From: Ceratopteris richardii | Lineage: Eukaryota; Streptophyta; Polypodiopsida; Polypodiales; Pteridaceae | Assembly (NCBI GenBank): GCA_020310875.1 | Contig: CM035412.1 | Coordinates: 133,654,773-133,718,772 of the forward strand | Reading direction: 5' to 3' | Length of the DNA stretch: 64,000 bases | Shown here: positions 9,671 through 21,375 of the stretch, piece after piece | How positions within the stretch are numbered: the first letter of the stretch is position 1 | Layout: each line of letters starts with the position of its first letter | Program-made: the position numbers and the translations under genes | The notes under the pieces: model-generated | Seen by the model: the letters and a program-made list of their open reading frames with translations, nothing else | Database searches by the model: none | Told to the model about the DNA's origin: nothing

Positions 9671-10615
9671 GTGGCAATCTCTTGCCACTAAGCTACACTC
9701 TTGTGGTGTTTGAAGAAGGGGAAATACTAAGGTTGACATTAGCTTGAACAAGTTTTGGTCCCTCAAAGCTTCATTTTTGCTTTTAAAGCCTATTTCTGAA
9801 GCAATTTTGGGGTGTTTTTGGAGCCATTTCGGAGTACTTTCACACGTAGTTCTCTTCACACAGGTCCAAGAACATCAAGAAGAGTGTTCCTTGTACTTCT
9901 CAGACAATAAATATCAACCTTTGGGGCTGTATTTTTAGCTACACTCGTAAAACTATAGGTTTCTCGAGGGGTTTTCAGTTTTGGTGGGAGCAGTCGCTGC
10001 AAATTTATGCAGGTTTTTAAAGCCTAAAACATCAGAGTTGACAGACACTTGCAGGTGTTATTGGCTAGTTTTTGGGTTGTGTATTCAACCTTTTAGTGTC
10101 ATTTTATTGCATATATTGAGCACATACACACCATGTACGCTTCTGTGGATACCGCTTATGTACGTCCATGTGGGCATTGATATAGCGGTTACGTTCTTTG
10201 CATAAAGCCTTTTATGTTTGGTAAAGAGGGTTGTGGTGAGGTTTTCTGAAATGGGAGACACCCAGATGTCGGGGTCTCTTCGGTGATGCAGGTGGAAGAC
10301 TTACCCAGCCTCGCCATAGGAGATGTATGATAGTTGTTCATAGGTGCTCGATAAGCCTAGTTGGTTTCTACTAGGTAACTGATTATATGCAGTGGAGTCA
10401 GTGATTCACTATGCAGGTAGACATGTCAGTACTTGCAGTTTTATGATACTTTGACACTGGTCATATGCTAATTTTGTAGAGGATACTCTGGCAAAATTTT
10501 TTCAGATTTTTGGTTTAGTCAACTATATAGTGGTCGATTTACTCCTTGATACACTTATTTGTTGGTGTTTGGACTCTTCTAGCTCCATTATCATTCTATT
10601 CAGTTCTCTACGATC
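9671..10615 (+). other. Copia-2 leader, right part
   Basis: Non-coding stretch between the 5S-like segment and the gag start codon. It contains several short open frames but none with recognisable content. With 6226-6424 it makes a leader of about 1.2 kb, long for a copia element. Confidence 0.6.
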
Positions 10616-11421
10616 ATGGCATCAGAGGTCTCAGGCACATCCGGTGGATCAGGGTCTAGTGCTAGCGTTCCGAGGAGGAGCTATAACTTGCAGGGCAAAG
10701 ACCATTTTGAGATCCGAAAATTTGATGGCACAAACTTTGCTCTATGGAAGAATCAAATTAAAGATGTGCTGATTCAAAGAAGGCAATGGAAGCCACTAAA
10801 TGGGATTTCAAAGAAGCCTGCTGACATGGATGAAGATGATTGGGATGAGTTAGATGAAATGGCCAGGTCTACCATTCGCTTGCACCTGGCAGATAATGTT
10901 TACTTTAGAGTATTAGACTGTGAAAGTGCAGAGGAGCTTGGGAAGAAGTTATGCAATACATATGAAAAAGAGACGGCATCAAATAAAGTATATCTGATGA
11001 GAAAATTATACGACCTTCGTATGAAGGACACAGATAGTGTTGCTGCTCATCTAAATGAGTTTGATGCCATACTCTCCCAATTACAGGCTCAGAAAATGGA
11101 TATGGACAAATGAAAGAAGTATTGCTGTTATGCACCCTGCCATCATCATGGGATACATTTTGCACAGCTATTAGCAATAGTGCACCAGGTGGTAAACTCG
11201 TCTATGATGACATATGTGGAGCACTCTTGAGTGAGGAGATTCGCAGAAAATCTATGGTTGGCACTCAGAGTGGAGATGCATATAATGTTCGTGATTCTTA
11301 CCAAGGAAAGAATCAACGTGGCAGGAGCAAGAACAAGGAAAAGAATGGTGAACAGAATAAGAGCAGAAGTAAATCAAGGAAGAGGGATATTGAATGCCAT
11401 TATTGTCATAAGAAAGTTTGA
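10616..11421 (+). pseudogene. gag: Copia-2 gag, frameshifted
   Basis: The start is an ATG (MASEVSG). The first frame (to 11,113) carries the copia capsid region, with FEIRKFDGTNFALWK, RLHLADNV and KLYDLRMKD, typical of the UBN2-type gag domain. The stop at 11,111-11,113 comes from a one-base shift; the next frame (11,110-11,421) continues collinearly with LLLCTLPSSWDTF, LLSEEIRRKS, a basic Lys/Arg/Ser stretch and CHYCHKK, the first half of a zinc knuckle. The knuckle is cut off by the deletion that joins directly to pol. Gag would form the particle that holds the RNA. Confidence 0.88.
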
Positions 11422-14337
11422 TGTTGTGGGGATTGGAGATGTGGTTGTGCAATTCATTGACGGTTCAAAATTTACTATGCATAATGTACGCCATGTACCT
11501 CACTTATCACGCAATTTGATGTCAGTTGGTCAACTTGATGACCTTGGTTACAAGGTGGTCTTCTATGCTCAGTCCTTTCGTATATCAAAGGGCAATATGG
11601 TTATTGCAAAAGGAAGGAAAGTTGGCTCACTTTACCCTTTATTTGTATCACAGAAAGAACATTGTTTAGCTGTTACTGAACACCCTATGGCTTGTATTTG
11701 GCATGCTCGTTTGGGCCATATATCTCGTAGTGGAATGGAAAATCTTTCTCGTTTTGGCTACTTACCTGTGTTATCTTTCTCTGATTTTTCATTTTGTGAG
11801 CATTGTCAATATGGAAAGCAAACTAGAAATGTGCATAAAACGCACATTGACTCTTCAATTCAGCCTTTAGATCTTGTTCATATAGATGTGTGTGGTCCTA
11901 TAGCCACTAGGTCCTTAGGTGGTTCTCTTTACTTTGTCACTTTCATAGATGATGCTATTAGAAAAGTCTGGGTATATCCTATCAAATCGAAGGATGATGT
12001 ATTCCCTACTTTTAGAAAATGGCTTGCTTCAGTTGAGACTGAAAAAGGAACTAAGCTTAAGGCTTTACGTTCAGATAATGGGGGTGAGTATACCTCACAT
12101 GAATTCAGCCTTTTCTGTCAGTGTAGAGGGATCCGTAGAGAGTTTACAGCTCCTTATACCCCAGTACAGAATGGTGTAGCTGAGAGGATGAATAGAACTA
12201 TTCAAGATAGAGTAGTCTCTATGTTGCATCATGCAAACCTCTCACAAGGTTTTTGGGTAGAAGCAGTATTGACTACAGTTCATGTGATTAACCTTTCACC
12301 TAGTACTGCCAAAGGTCTGAAAGTGGCACAAGATTTATGGACAAGGAAACCACCATATTATGATCATCTTCGAGTTTTTGGGTGTGAAGCATATGTTCAT
12401 ATACCCAAGAATCTTAGACAGAAGTTGGACCATAAGTCAAAGAAATGCATTTTTCTTGGATATGGTCGAGAAGGACGATTTGGATATCGCTTATGGGATC
12501 CTGAAACACGGTTAGTGATAAGAAGTAGTGATGTCATTTTTAATGAGTCTAAGATGCATAAACAACCGATTAAGAAAGTTGAAGTGAGAAGAGTGGTGTT
12601 TGAGGATACTAGTCCTCCGGTTAGCATGCATAAAAATGCTGCACATAGGGATGTTCAAGAGAATGTCCATTCAGATCAGTCTGCACATGTTCCTGTTCAG
12701 CAACCATTGAGACGTTCTACACGTGTCTCATATCCACCTGATAGATATGTTCCAGGTTTAGATTTTGTTATGCTAACAGATGCCGGTGAGCCCTCTTGCT
12801 ACAAAGAGGCTATGCAGACAGAGGATCATGTCAAGTGGGAGCGTGCCATGAAGAGTGAGTTGGATTCTATTCACAAGAATGGTACTTGGGACTTAGTACC
12901 TTTGCCAAAGGGTAGGAAAGCTTTACCATGTAAATGGGTATATAAGCTGAAATTCACATCAGATAGTGCTTCTCCAAAATATAAAGCACGACTTGTTGCA
13001 AAGGGTTTTAAGCAACAACATGGTGTTGATTTTGAGGAAATCTTCTCTCCAGTGGTCAAGATGACTACTTTGCGCATGTTGCTTGGATTCGTTGCAATGG
13101 AGGACTTAGAGCTAGTCCAAATGGATGTGAAAACAGCTTTCTTGCATGGAGATCTTACAGATGAGATCTATATGGAACAACCAGAGGGTTATGTAGTTCC
13201 TGGCAAGGAAAGTCTAGTTTGTAAGCTCAAGAAGAGCTTGTATGGGCTTGAACAGTCTCCTAGACAATGGTACCAAAAGTTTGATGCTTTTATGAAGTCC
13301 CAAGGCTATTCTCGGAGCAATGAGGATCATTGTCTCTACACAAAGAGATGTTCTGATGGCAGCTTGATATGCTTGATACTTTACGTCGATGATATGTTGA
13401 TTGCTGGGAAGTCCTCTTATGATTTGTCAATTCTCAAAAAGAAGTTGAGTCAGACATTTGATATGAAGGATTTGGGGGATGCCAAACATATTCTTCGCAT
13501 GCGCATTACTCGTGATAGGAGTAAAAGATGCATATACTTGTCTCAAAGTGAGTACATATCCAAAGTACTTCACCGATTCAATATGCAGGGTGGAAAGGCA
13601 TTGAGTACACCTTTACCCACATATGTGAAATTGAGCAAGGATGACTGCCCCAAATCAGATGAGGAAAAGGAATTCATGACCAAAATTCCCTATCAGTCTG
13701 TTGTTGGTAGTCTCATGTATGCTATGGTAGCTACGAGACCAGACATTGCATTTGCAGTGGGAGTTGTGAGCAGATATATGTCTAATCCTGGCAAGAAACA
13801 TTGGGAAGCGGTCAAAATGATTTTGAGATATCTGAGTGGCACTAAGGACAAGTGTCTATGCTTAGGTAGAGGGAAAGCATCCATTATTGGTTACACAGAT
13901 TCTGACTATGCTGGTTGTGTAGACAATCGTAAGTCTACATCAGGGTACATTTTTCATTTTGCTGGAGGTGCTATCTCTTGGAGATCTCATCTTCAAGAAT
14001 GTACAGCTGTTTCCACCACAGAAGCAGAGTATGTTGCAGCGAGGCATGTAAGGAAGCATTGTGGCTTTCTCGTCTTTCTTGTGATATGGGTTTGCCTCAG
14101 CATGTACCTCACTTGCTCAGTGATAGTCAGAGTGCCATTGCTTTGGCTAAGAATCCGGTCTATCATGCAAAGACCAAGCACATTGAGGTGAGGTATCACT
14201 TCATTAGAGATTTCTTAGCCACTGAGAGCATTATTCTTGAGAAGGTTCACACTCGAGATAATGTTGCAGATGCTTTGACTAAAGCTCTACCACAGGATAG
14301 CTTTCGACACTGTTGTCACTTGATGGGGGTTACTTGA
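11402..14337 (+). pseudogene. pol: Copia-2 pol: integrase, RT, RNase H; protease site deleted
   Basis: Coding similarity resumes at FDVVGIGDVVVQF, which is already past the protease active-site DSG; no DSG is present, so a deletion removed the knuckle end and the protease core. Then follow the pre-integrase segment (HARLGHISR), zinc residues (CEHCQYGK), and integrase D, D, E in HIDVCGP, RSDNGGEY and NGVAERMNR. RT has KWVYKLKF, VQMDVKTAFLHGDL, LYGLEQSPRQWY and the active-site YVDD. RNase H has TDSDYAGC and STTEAEY. A frameshift near 14,040 moves the rest (KEALWLSRL, HAKTKHIEVRYHFIR) to another frame ending at 14,337. The long frame is otherwise intact, which fits a fairly recent insertion. Confidence 0.92.
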
Positions 14338-14475
14338 TTCTTGATCTTACGCAGTCACTTGTATACTGTGTAACATGCCCGTCAGGTGGGAGGTATAGTT
14401 TGTATACTTACACTCAGGTATTCTTTATCATTCTTTCTTTTTTCTCCCATAGTTACTCTGGCCATATTGGCCTTT

Positions 14476-14783
14476 AGTGGGAGATTGTTACCGTTAGTGT
14501 CCATGTGAAAGGCCAAATGGCCACCGGACACTTCTTTGTATATGTTCTTTAATAAAACATATAGTGGCCTGGTCAGTCATAGACTGTAAGTTCGACCGCA
14601 TTTGTAAGACCTAAGAAGTCTGTCTTCGGGCTCCCTGTGTACTGTGTGTTTCTGCGTATTCTACAGCCTCTGTGCGGAGTACTGTGTGCGGCGTCAGGAG
14701 CTCGGTTTTCTACTCCGAGCATATCGTCGTGGAGCTCTCGAGAAGGAGAGTACAGTGCGGTGCATCGCCATCGAAATACTTCA
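14476..14783 (+). repeat. Copia-2 polypurine tract and 3' LTR
   Basis: AGTGGGAGA (14,476-14,484) precedes the LTR, which runs from TGTTACCG at 14,486 to ACTTCA at 14,783 (298 bp). The following CTTAC is the target duplication. Confidence 0.93.
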
Positions 14784-15884
14784 CTTACCTAAGAAAATAT
14801 TCTTGAACCAAGTGAGAAACAATATCCAAAAATTGATTTTCTAGAATCACAATCTCCAACCCAATCTGAATCACAATATCGTTAAAGTGTATCACCTGTG
14901 GTACACAAAATGCCAAAATCCAAGGTTCCTGGAATGTACCTTAGAATTTTCATTCCAGCATTCCAGTGACTCTCCTTAGGTTTCTTGGAAAACCTGCTTA
15001 ACACTCCAACAGCATAGCAAATGTCTAGTCTAGTGTTGCACAGAAAAATAAGACTTCAAACGATTCCTATACCTCTTAGCATCTACATCAAGCATGTTGT
15101 CATCCATAGATAGCTTATGATTTACCTCCGTAGGTGTGCTAGTTGGTTTGCAGTCCATCATTCCAAAAGCCTTGAGAATTTCTTTGACATATTTTTGTTG
15201 TGAGATGAAAATGCCATCCTTCCTTTGCCATACTTCAATTCCCAGACAAAAATGGAGTAGACCTAAGTTTGTCATTTCAAACTCAGTTCCCAAGCTGATC
15301 CAAGTTTGATTGATGAGTTCCTGATGATCTCCTGTAATGATCAAATCATCTACATATACAATGACAACAACTAGCTTGCTATCCCTTTTTGTTACATACA
15401 AGTTAGCATCAGAAGTACTTTCAAAACCCATATTTTTGAAAAAAGTATATATCCATTGGTACCAAGCCCGTGGAGCTTGCTTAAGTCCATACAAAGCTTT
15501 CTTCAAGCTGCAAACTTTATTTTCTGAATTGGGCACCTCAAAACCTGGTGGTTGAGATACATATACCTCCTCCTTGAGGTGACCATTCAAAAATGCAGAT
15601 TTGACATCCATGTGGACAATGGGCCAGGCCTTTTGTGCAGCTATTGCAAGTACCGTCCGAATAGTTGTCATGTGTGTTGTTGGCCCAAAAGTTTCTTGAA
15701 CATCAAATCCTTCAATCTGTGAAAAACCTTGTGCAACTAATCTTGCCTTATACTTTTCTAATGTTCCATCTGCTTTATACTTAGCTTTCCAAATACATTT
15801 AGTACCTATTACCTTCTTCTTTGGTGGCAAGTCGACTAGATCCCATGTATCATTTTTGAGTATACTATCATAATCAGACTGCAT
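14784..15884 (-). pseudogene. pol: Copia-3 RT and RNase H
   Basis: On the minus strand 15,030-15,884 is an open RT frame: WDLVDLPPKKKVIG, VHMDVKSAFLNGHL, LYGLKQAPRAWY and the active-site YVDD are all present. Left of 15,030 the frame shifts, but RNase H remains readable in pieces (TRHLLCC, DSDWVGDCDSRKS, GYCFSLGSRIFS) up to the Copia-2 insertion at 14,784. Two W codons appear as TAG. The remainder of RNase H is at 5842-5924. Confidence 0.9.
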
Positions 15885-17090
15885 TATCGCTCTCCAACGT
15901 GGATCATCAAGGGCTTCTTCAATGGTGGTAGGTTAATTTATCGAGCCCATGATATCTACCATTAGAGCCATGTTAACAATGTGTTCTGAGGCTCTTCTTT
16001 GCTCCTCTATTCTCTTTGATCTTCGTAACCCATCCGAGGATGATTTTGGTACATCTACATGTGGATTGTGATCATCAAAGAGATGTTGTGCCCACTTTGG
16101 TAGTGGCTTACGCTGTGCAGCAACAACTGGTTGGCTTTTTATTGAGGAAATTTCTCCATCAGATGTTTCCTCCTCCTCAACTTTAACCTATCTTTTGATA
16201 GGCACAAGGTGAGATATTTCTCTGTTTGATGAGATAGTAGATTTACCTTTATCTTCTACTAAGTGTGGTCGTTCACCAAACACCACATCTCGGCTGACAA
16301 AAATCTTCCTTGCCTCAGGATCCCACAACCTGTATGCTTTAGACTCTTCACTATATCCTAGGAAGACACACTTTTTGCTTTTTGAATCCAACTTTGATCT
16401 TGTTGAATCAAGAATATGTGCATAACAGAAACAACTAAAAATTTTGAAATGCAAAACTGAAGGCTTTTTACCAGAATATGCTTCTTGAGGAGTCATCCCC
16501 TTCAGTGCTTTTGTGTAGCTTCGATTGAGGATGTAGAGTGCTGTATTGACTGCTTCTGCCCAGAATGAATCAGGCATGTCTTGAGTCTTTAACATACAAC
16601 GAGCCATTTCAACTATTGTCCTGTTCTTGCGCTCAACAATGCCATTTTTTTGAGGTGTATGAGTTGTGGTAAGTTGCCTTTTCACACCATGCTCCTTACA
16701 ATAATTATTGAATTTTGTTGACAAGAATTCACCTCCTCTATCTATTCTGAATTTCTTCAGTTTCCTTCCTGATTCATTTTCCACATATTTATGCCACGTT
16801 TTAAATTTTTCAAAAGCATGAGCCTTCTCTCGAATGAAATAAACCCACATCTTTCTACTATAATAGTCGACTAACAACAAAAAGTAGAAAGATCCTCCTA
16901 AAGCAGGTGTAGACATTTTACCACAAAGATCAACATGTACCAATTGTAGAGGAGCTTGAGATCGATTGCTGGTCTCTCTTGGAAATGCCTTTCGTTGTTG
17001 TTTGCCCATCATACAAGCTTCACAAGGTTCCCGCAACTCTGAAAATGCAGGCAAATGAGCAACCATCCCTATTCTTCGCATCTCCTTCAA
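15885..17090 (-). pseudogene. pol: Copia-3 integrase and linker
   Basis: The minus-strand frame 16,188-17,090 holds the integrase: zinc part (CEACMMGKQQR), VHVDLCGKM, a second acidic box RIDRGGEF (RSDRGGEF or similar is usual; the D is kept), and NGIVERKNRT. It ends with the conserved FLGYSEESKAYRLWDP and VSRDVVFGE. From 16,187 to 15,885 the linker between integrase and RT is recognisable only in fragments with stops. Confidence 0.88.
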
Positions 17091-17114
17091 AACTGCAAAT
17101 CGAAGATGCCCAAA

Positions 17115-17567
17115 TCATTGGTGCCATAACCTACTTACTTCTTTATTTTTGGTAGCAGTTAAGGCACTTAACTCATACAAGTTATCACGTTTTATGCCTT
17201 TACCTACTACATTACCTGATGAATCCATGATTTCTGCACCACTCTTATTGAAGTGAACTTCGAGTCCACGATCTATTATTGCAGAAACTAACAAAAAATT
17301 TCTTTTAAGTGTAGGTACATAGAGAACATCAGATAACTTTTTCTCAACACGTGGAGAAGTGATTAAAGAGATGGTTCTAGTTCCTTCCGTTGGACACTTG
17401 GAGTCATTTCCCACCACTACATTGATGGATTTCCGTAGAGGCACTAGGGAACTACACCAATCCTTTTTACTAGTCATATGGCAAGAAGCTCCACTATCTA
17501 AAATCCATGGTTCATCAACATGATCTTGAGAAGCTCTGTGTTGTTTGTAGACTCTTTGTTCTTCCAC
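17115..17567 (-). pseudogene. pol: Copia-3 protease and pre-integrase
   Basis: WILDSGASCHMT gives the intact aspartic protease active-site DSG. LYVPTLKRNFLLVSA is the usual second protease motif, and LYELSALTATKNKEVSRLWHQ is the pre-integrase segment. It overlaps the gag frame by about 70 bases in another frame, so a frameshift separates gag from protease in this copy, and a stop separates it from integrase. Confidence 0.88.
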
Positions 17568-18439
17568 GATGATTTTACAATCCCATTCCGTTCATCAACT
17601 TGCTTCTTTCTGCAATCCTTGATGGCATGGCCTTTCTTTTCACAATAGAAGCAACTTCCTGTGAACTTTTTCTTCTTTGGCTTCTTCTTTGATCCATCAG
17701 AAGAGCTTTTACCTTTTGCATTTGCTGAGAATGCAGCATCACTTGTACTTTGCCGATTCTTCAAATGCATCTCTTCTTCTAAAAGCATAGCAAAAAATTC
17801 TTCAAATGTAAGGGGAGTTGGTCTTACCTTAGTGTTAAGGGCTTTTACTAATCCGTCATACTTTGCTGGAAGAACACGTACACATCTTCAATCCAGCTCT
17901 TTTGGTGTTATAACAACACCAACTGCAGCCAATTGGTCTTGAAGATGTTTTATCCGTTTGATAAAATCTTCAGCCTTTTTAGAATCAGAATGCTTTTCAT
18001 TTGCCAATTGATTTTCTAAATTTTGTATCCTAGTGTGGTTCTTGGTCTCATATTGTTGAGCGAATATGCCCCAAGTCTCATGTGCTTTAGTACTATGTTG
18101 AACTAAAGTAAGCACAAAATCACTTACACTAGTGATAATTGCACATAATGCATCAGCATTCCGCCTCTTCCAAGCTCGTAGAAGATTTGGATCTGGTTGA
18201 ATCATCAATCCTGAATTTGTTGGATCTTCAACTGGTATAGGCTCTGGATCCAATCCCATCGGTTCCATGACAGTGTCAAGTAATTCATAGGGATCCAAAA
18301 TTGCAGAAATATTGAACTTCTAGAGTGTATAGTTGGTTCCATCCAGCTTCCCTTCAGTGAATGCAGGTGGGCAAGTTCAAATTGGTGCAGCATTAACATT
18401 AGCTGAAGCACCAAGACCAATGTTCGATGATGAAGCCAT
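17498..18439 (-). pseudogene. gag: Copia-3 gag
   Basis: ATG at 18,439 opens MASSSNIGLGAS. In-frame stops follow at AAPI* and YTL*, both in well-conserved positions (KLDGTNYTLWK is expected). The frame 17,888-18,298 has KRRNADALCAIITSV and HETWGIFAQQYE, the capsid region. After a stop at 17,888 the next frame (17,498-17,788) holds a Lys-rich stretch and the zinc knuckle CFYCEKKGHAIKDC. All parts are in order, so this is a point-mutated rather than rearranged gag. Confidence 0.87.
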
Positions 18440-18525
18440 CATGTAATCACTTGAATAATCTACTGATATTCTAGTTTGCTAGTAGGCTAAAGTAGTGATA
18501 CTTCTCAAGCTATTCGAACCTTACA

Positions 18526-18649
18526 GCTATGATACCATGTAAGACAACAGTTATGCAATATAACAAAGGAGCAGTAGCAGAGAAGATAATAGATATAGGA
18601 GAATCTCAACAATTTTCTACTAGTAGCAAGTATAAAGATGATGGGAGGG
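18526..18649 (-). mobile_element. Copia-3 primer-binding site and 5' LTR remnant
   Basis: The minus-strand TGGTATCATAGC (18,526-18,537) is an initiator-Met primer site with one mismatch. The sequence to its right, 18,538-18,649, ends in CTTACA and contains an internal TGTTGAGATTCTCC start at 18,611. It joins Gypsy-B gag at about 18,649. At 74-112 bp it is shorter than expected for a copia LTR, so it is probably truncated; with no 3' partner the ends are uncertain. Confidence 0.6.
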
Positions 18650-19990
18650 GTTTGTTTGAAGCTATGGATTAATGAGGAAGTGTTATGCCTGATTCCACTT
18701 TTAGAGAATTCAGTGATGAATGACTCTAACAAATGATGAATGTCCCTAAATTGCCTTTGTTGCAATGGTTGGAACCAGGTTAAAGCCGTGTTACTTAATG
18801 TGAGTCCAAAGGCATTGTATTGCATGAACATGTCTTCTACCTGCTCCGTTCCCAACACTTGCTTAAACTCGGCAACATGATCATAGGGGTCTCCTCTCCC
18901 ATCAAAGTAATTTTTCATCGACTTTACTAATTGGGTAGGTCTGAATATTCTTGGATCTTCATGGAGTCTAGGTAGACGAAACTAATCTCTACCACATGGT
19001 AGTCTAGGTTCTCTTGTTCACTCCAATCTATAAGTGTCCATGGGCTGTCTATCTCTCCCTATGGGCTGAGTAAAACTTACTTTTGACCGTTCTTTGTTCT
19101 TCTCTCGTTCAAAACCATGGGCTAAGGATGTCCTAGTACCTTGATGACTAGCATTTACATTCGCTCGTGATGGGGGGAATACTAGTTCATCTCTCCATGT
19201 ATAAGCATGTCTTGCATGATCAGGTACTACAAACACTTGCTTTGAAGTGTTTTCTAGGTATACAACCTTTCCAGGTGTATCAAGGTCTTTGAATTTGTAA
19301 ATGGTGGTGGAGCCTACTTCATTTGGCTGTTCCATTCTATATCTCCAAAATTCTTCATTAGTGTCCTTATTCAGGAATAGTTCAATGCTTCTATGAGGGA
19401 TCCATTTTGGTTTTAACATTCTTATCAATATGGATTCCCTCTAGGTGTTGTAGGTTCATCTCCTAATGGTTCTTTTCCTTGGGCTCCTATTTTCACCTCA
19501 AGAATAACTACACCAAACTCATTAGTGTGGTTCGGCTAATTAGTTATGATATACATCATTCCTTCCTTGTCTAAGTATGCATCTCTCTCAAACCTTTCCA
19601 CCAGATGTTCCAATCCAATGGGTTGGTCAAGGTTGTGCAATTGAACCACTCATATCCTCAAACCATCCTCATAGATGCAAGCACCCAAGTGGTTGGTTTG
19701 GACATATTCTAATTGGATCTTGTAGGATCCTTCGGGCCTTTTTAAATAAGCTATACTTAGCCCTCCTTTCGATCTCTCCATGCTATATGCCATTTCAGAC
19801 TCGTTAGTATTTGAGCTTAATTCCTATGGGTAGCTATTCAATTGTTGTACCCACGAACATGCAGTAGTCCCCACACTTACTTTCGATTATCTAAGGCTTC
19901 GTTGATCTGACTTACCTATGTGCTTTCCTAACCTAAGATTCATTAATTTATCTTTCTTGACCACTCAATACACACTCTAATCATTGGTAC
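18650..19990 (-). pseudogene. gag: Gypsy-B gag
   Basis: This is a diverged copy of the N-terminal half of Gypsy-C gag. 18,650-18,918 matches the capsid region (KNYFDGRGDPYDHVAEFKQ, NALTWFQPL-type motif as TALTWFQPLQQRQ, ESFITEFSKSGIRH) and stops at SLIHSFKQTP, where Copia-3 is inserted. 19,018-19,428 matches the unusual N-terminal region (TPGKVVYLENTSK, FVVPDHARHAYTWRDEL). From 19,430 to 19,990 the N-terminus is still alignable but full of stops. The copy is much older than Gypsy-C. Confidence 0.88.
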
Positions 19991-20820
19991 TTCTTTGTTC
20001 TCAATTACTTGTTTCGTTTTTATTTCTGTTAAACTCTTGTCTTATTTCAAAGTATGCATCAGGAATCAACTTTTCCTTGTATATTTAAGTTCTTGCAACA
20101 TTGAATTTAAGTTCCTTCCTTTAGGGATTTTGTTTTCGTACTATTTTATCTTACTTTTGGACTTGAGAAAAATTAAGCCTCTTGGACTTGATGCGTTCCT
20201 ATTGCATTCTTGTTTCAACCAACAATGCTACATGCACTTAGCCTAAGCTAGCAATTGACTGATGGGGTTGAGTGTTCTTTCAACCTCGAGTCAGATTCGT
20301 TGATCACTTTTTTGCCCAAGAAGTCATGTTTCCCAAGCTTCGCTTACTCTGCCTTTTTATTGCTTTGAATGCCCTTGGATGACTCTTGTTAGACCTATCA
20401 AAATCCAAAGTTTAGACCACTCTTCAACCTTAATGAATAGACACTTTGGTGCATACACCTTTAAGGGTCCCTTTTTCTTTGGCAAGATTCTCAAGTACCC
20501 CCTTGCTTTCCTAATCCAAAGAAGGGTCAACTTCAATATATGGTATCTAAATATCAACACGTTATCCTTAAGAAAAATAGTTGAGGCCACGTAGGATTGG
20601 AAACGTGCATTCCAAGGGGCTCCCAAGCTCAAAAAAACAAGGTTTTTTATGAAAACATTATGGACATTCACACTCTCGAGGATTAAAAAACATAGATAGG
20701 TTTTTCTCCAAATATGAGCTAAGGGGCCTCAAATATGCATTAACCACTCAAAAAACTACTCAAATTGGCCTTGAAATTGCCCAAAAAAAACAAAACCCTA
20801 AATTGGTGTTTTAGTTAGAC
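19991..20820 (-). other. Gypsy-B leader, gag-proximal part
   Basis: Non-coding; it follows the Gypsy-C leader at 61,380-62,100 (shared phrases include CAACCTCGAGTC, GCCCAAGAAG and TAGACCT). Frames here are short and have no homology that I recognise. Confidence 0.7.
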
Positions 20821-21375
20821 CATCACGATGGTCTGCAATGATCGCAATGGTCTGAGACCTCACTATGGTTCGATGATGAGTCATCATGATGTTTTGCACT
20901 TATCAAAGCCTCACGATGGTCTAGTGAGCCATTGTGATGGTCTCTCCTATCGAGGTGTTGCAATGGTGTGGTACTATCACGATGTCGTAGTCAGTCATCG
21001 CGATGGTCAAGGGTCAAGTCAACCATCATGATGGTTCAAATGGCAAGTGGCACTGAAGCATCACGATGGCATTCACCAATCGCGATGGTGTGGGTTCAAC
21101 ATGATTGTCGTGATGGTCCGTGACCGTCACGATGGTCTACTTGAACTGTCATGATGGTGTGAGACCATCGTGATGGTCCGCTTGAGCTCTTGCGATGGCA
21201 TGAGCTAATCGCGATGGTGACACCCCATGGTGATGGCATGATCCAATGGTGATGGTCCACCAAAATACAAATTTTTGCAATGCACCTATGGATTCGTGTA
21301 TGCACAAGTATGCCCTATGTCGTGCTATAGTACTATTCTAAAAAAACCAAAATCCTCAAACCATCGTGATTGTCC
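20821..21375. repeat. Gypsy-B leader minisatellite, decayed TCGCGATGG array
   Basis: About 25 degenerate units centred on (T)C(G/A)(C/T)GATGG with about 20-bp spacing. Only three keep the exact core TCGCGATGG (near 20,998, 21,078 and 21,208). Others read TCACGATGG, TCATGATGG, TCGTGATGG or TTGTGATGG, all reachable by C-to-T changes at CpG on one or the other strand. It sits at the position of the Gypsy-C array. Confidence 0.9.

Larger units (their letters stand above)
5925..14783 (+). mobile_element. Copia-2, Ty1/copia retrotransposon with nested Gypsy-A
   Basis: It is bounded by 5-bp direct repeats CTTAC at 5920-5924 and 14,784-14,788. The two LTRs are 301 and 298 bp, begin TGTTAC and end TTCA, and differ at few sites. 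An initiator-Met primer site follows the 5' LTR and a purine tract precedes the 3' LTR. The host sequence on both sides is minus-strand Copia-3 RNase H, which rejoins in frame when Copia-2 is removed. Without Gypsy-A (6,425-9,611) the element is about 5.7 kb, with a long leader (about 1.2 kb), gag and pol. Frameshifts in gag and RNase H and a deletion over the protease active site make this copy non-functional. Confidence 0.95.

Noticed and set aside
14784-14880. Continuation of the DUF7869-like gene beyond Copia-2
   Set aside because: It seemed readable in frame on the plus strand, but the minus strand gives clear copia RNase H (DSDWVGDCDSRKS) that joins 5842-5924, so it belongs to Copia-3.
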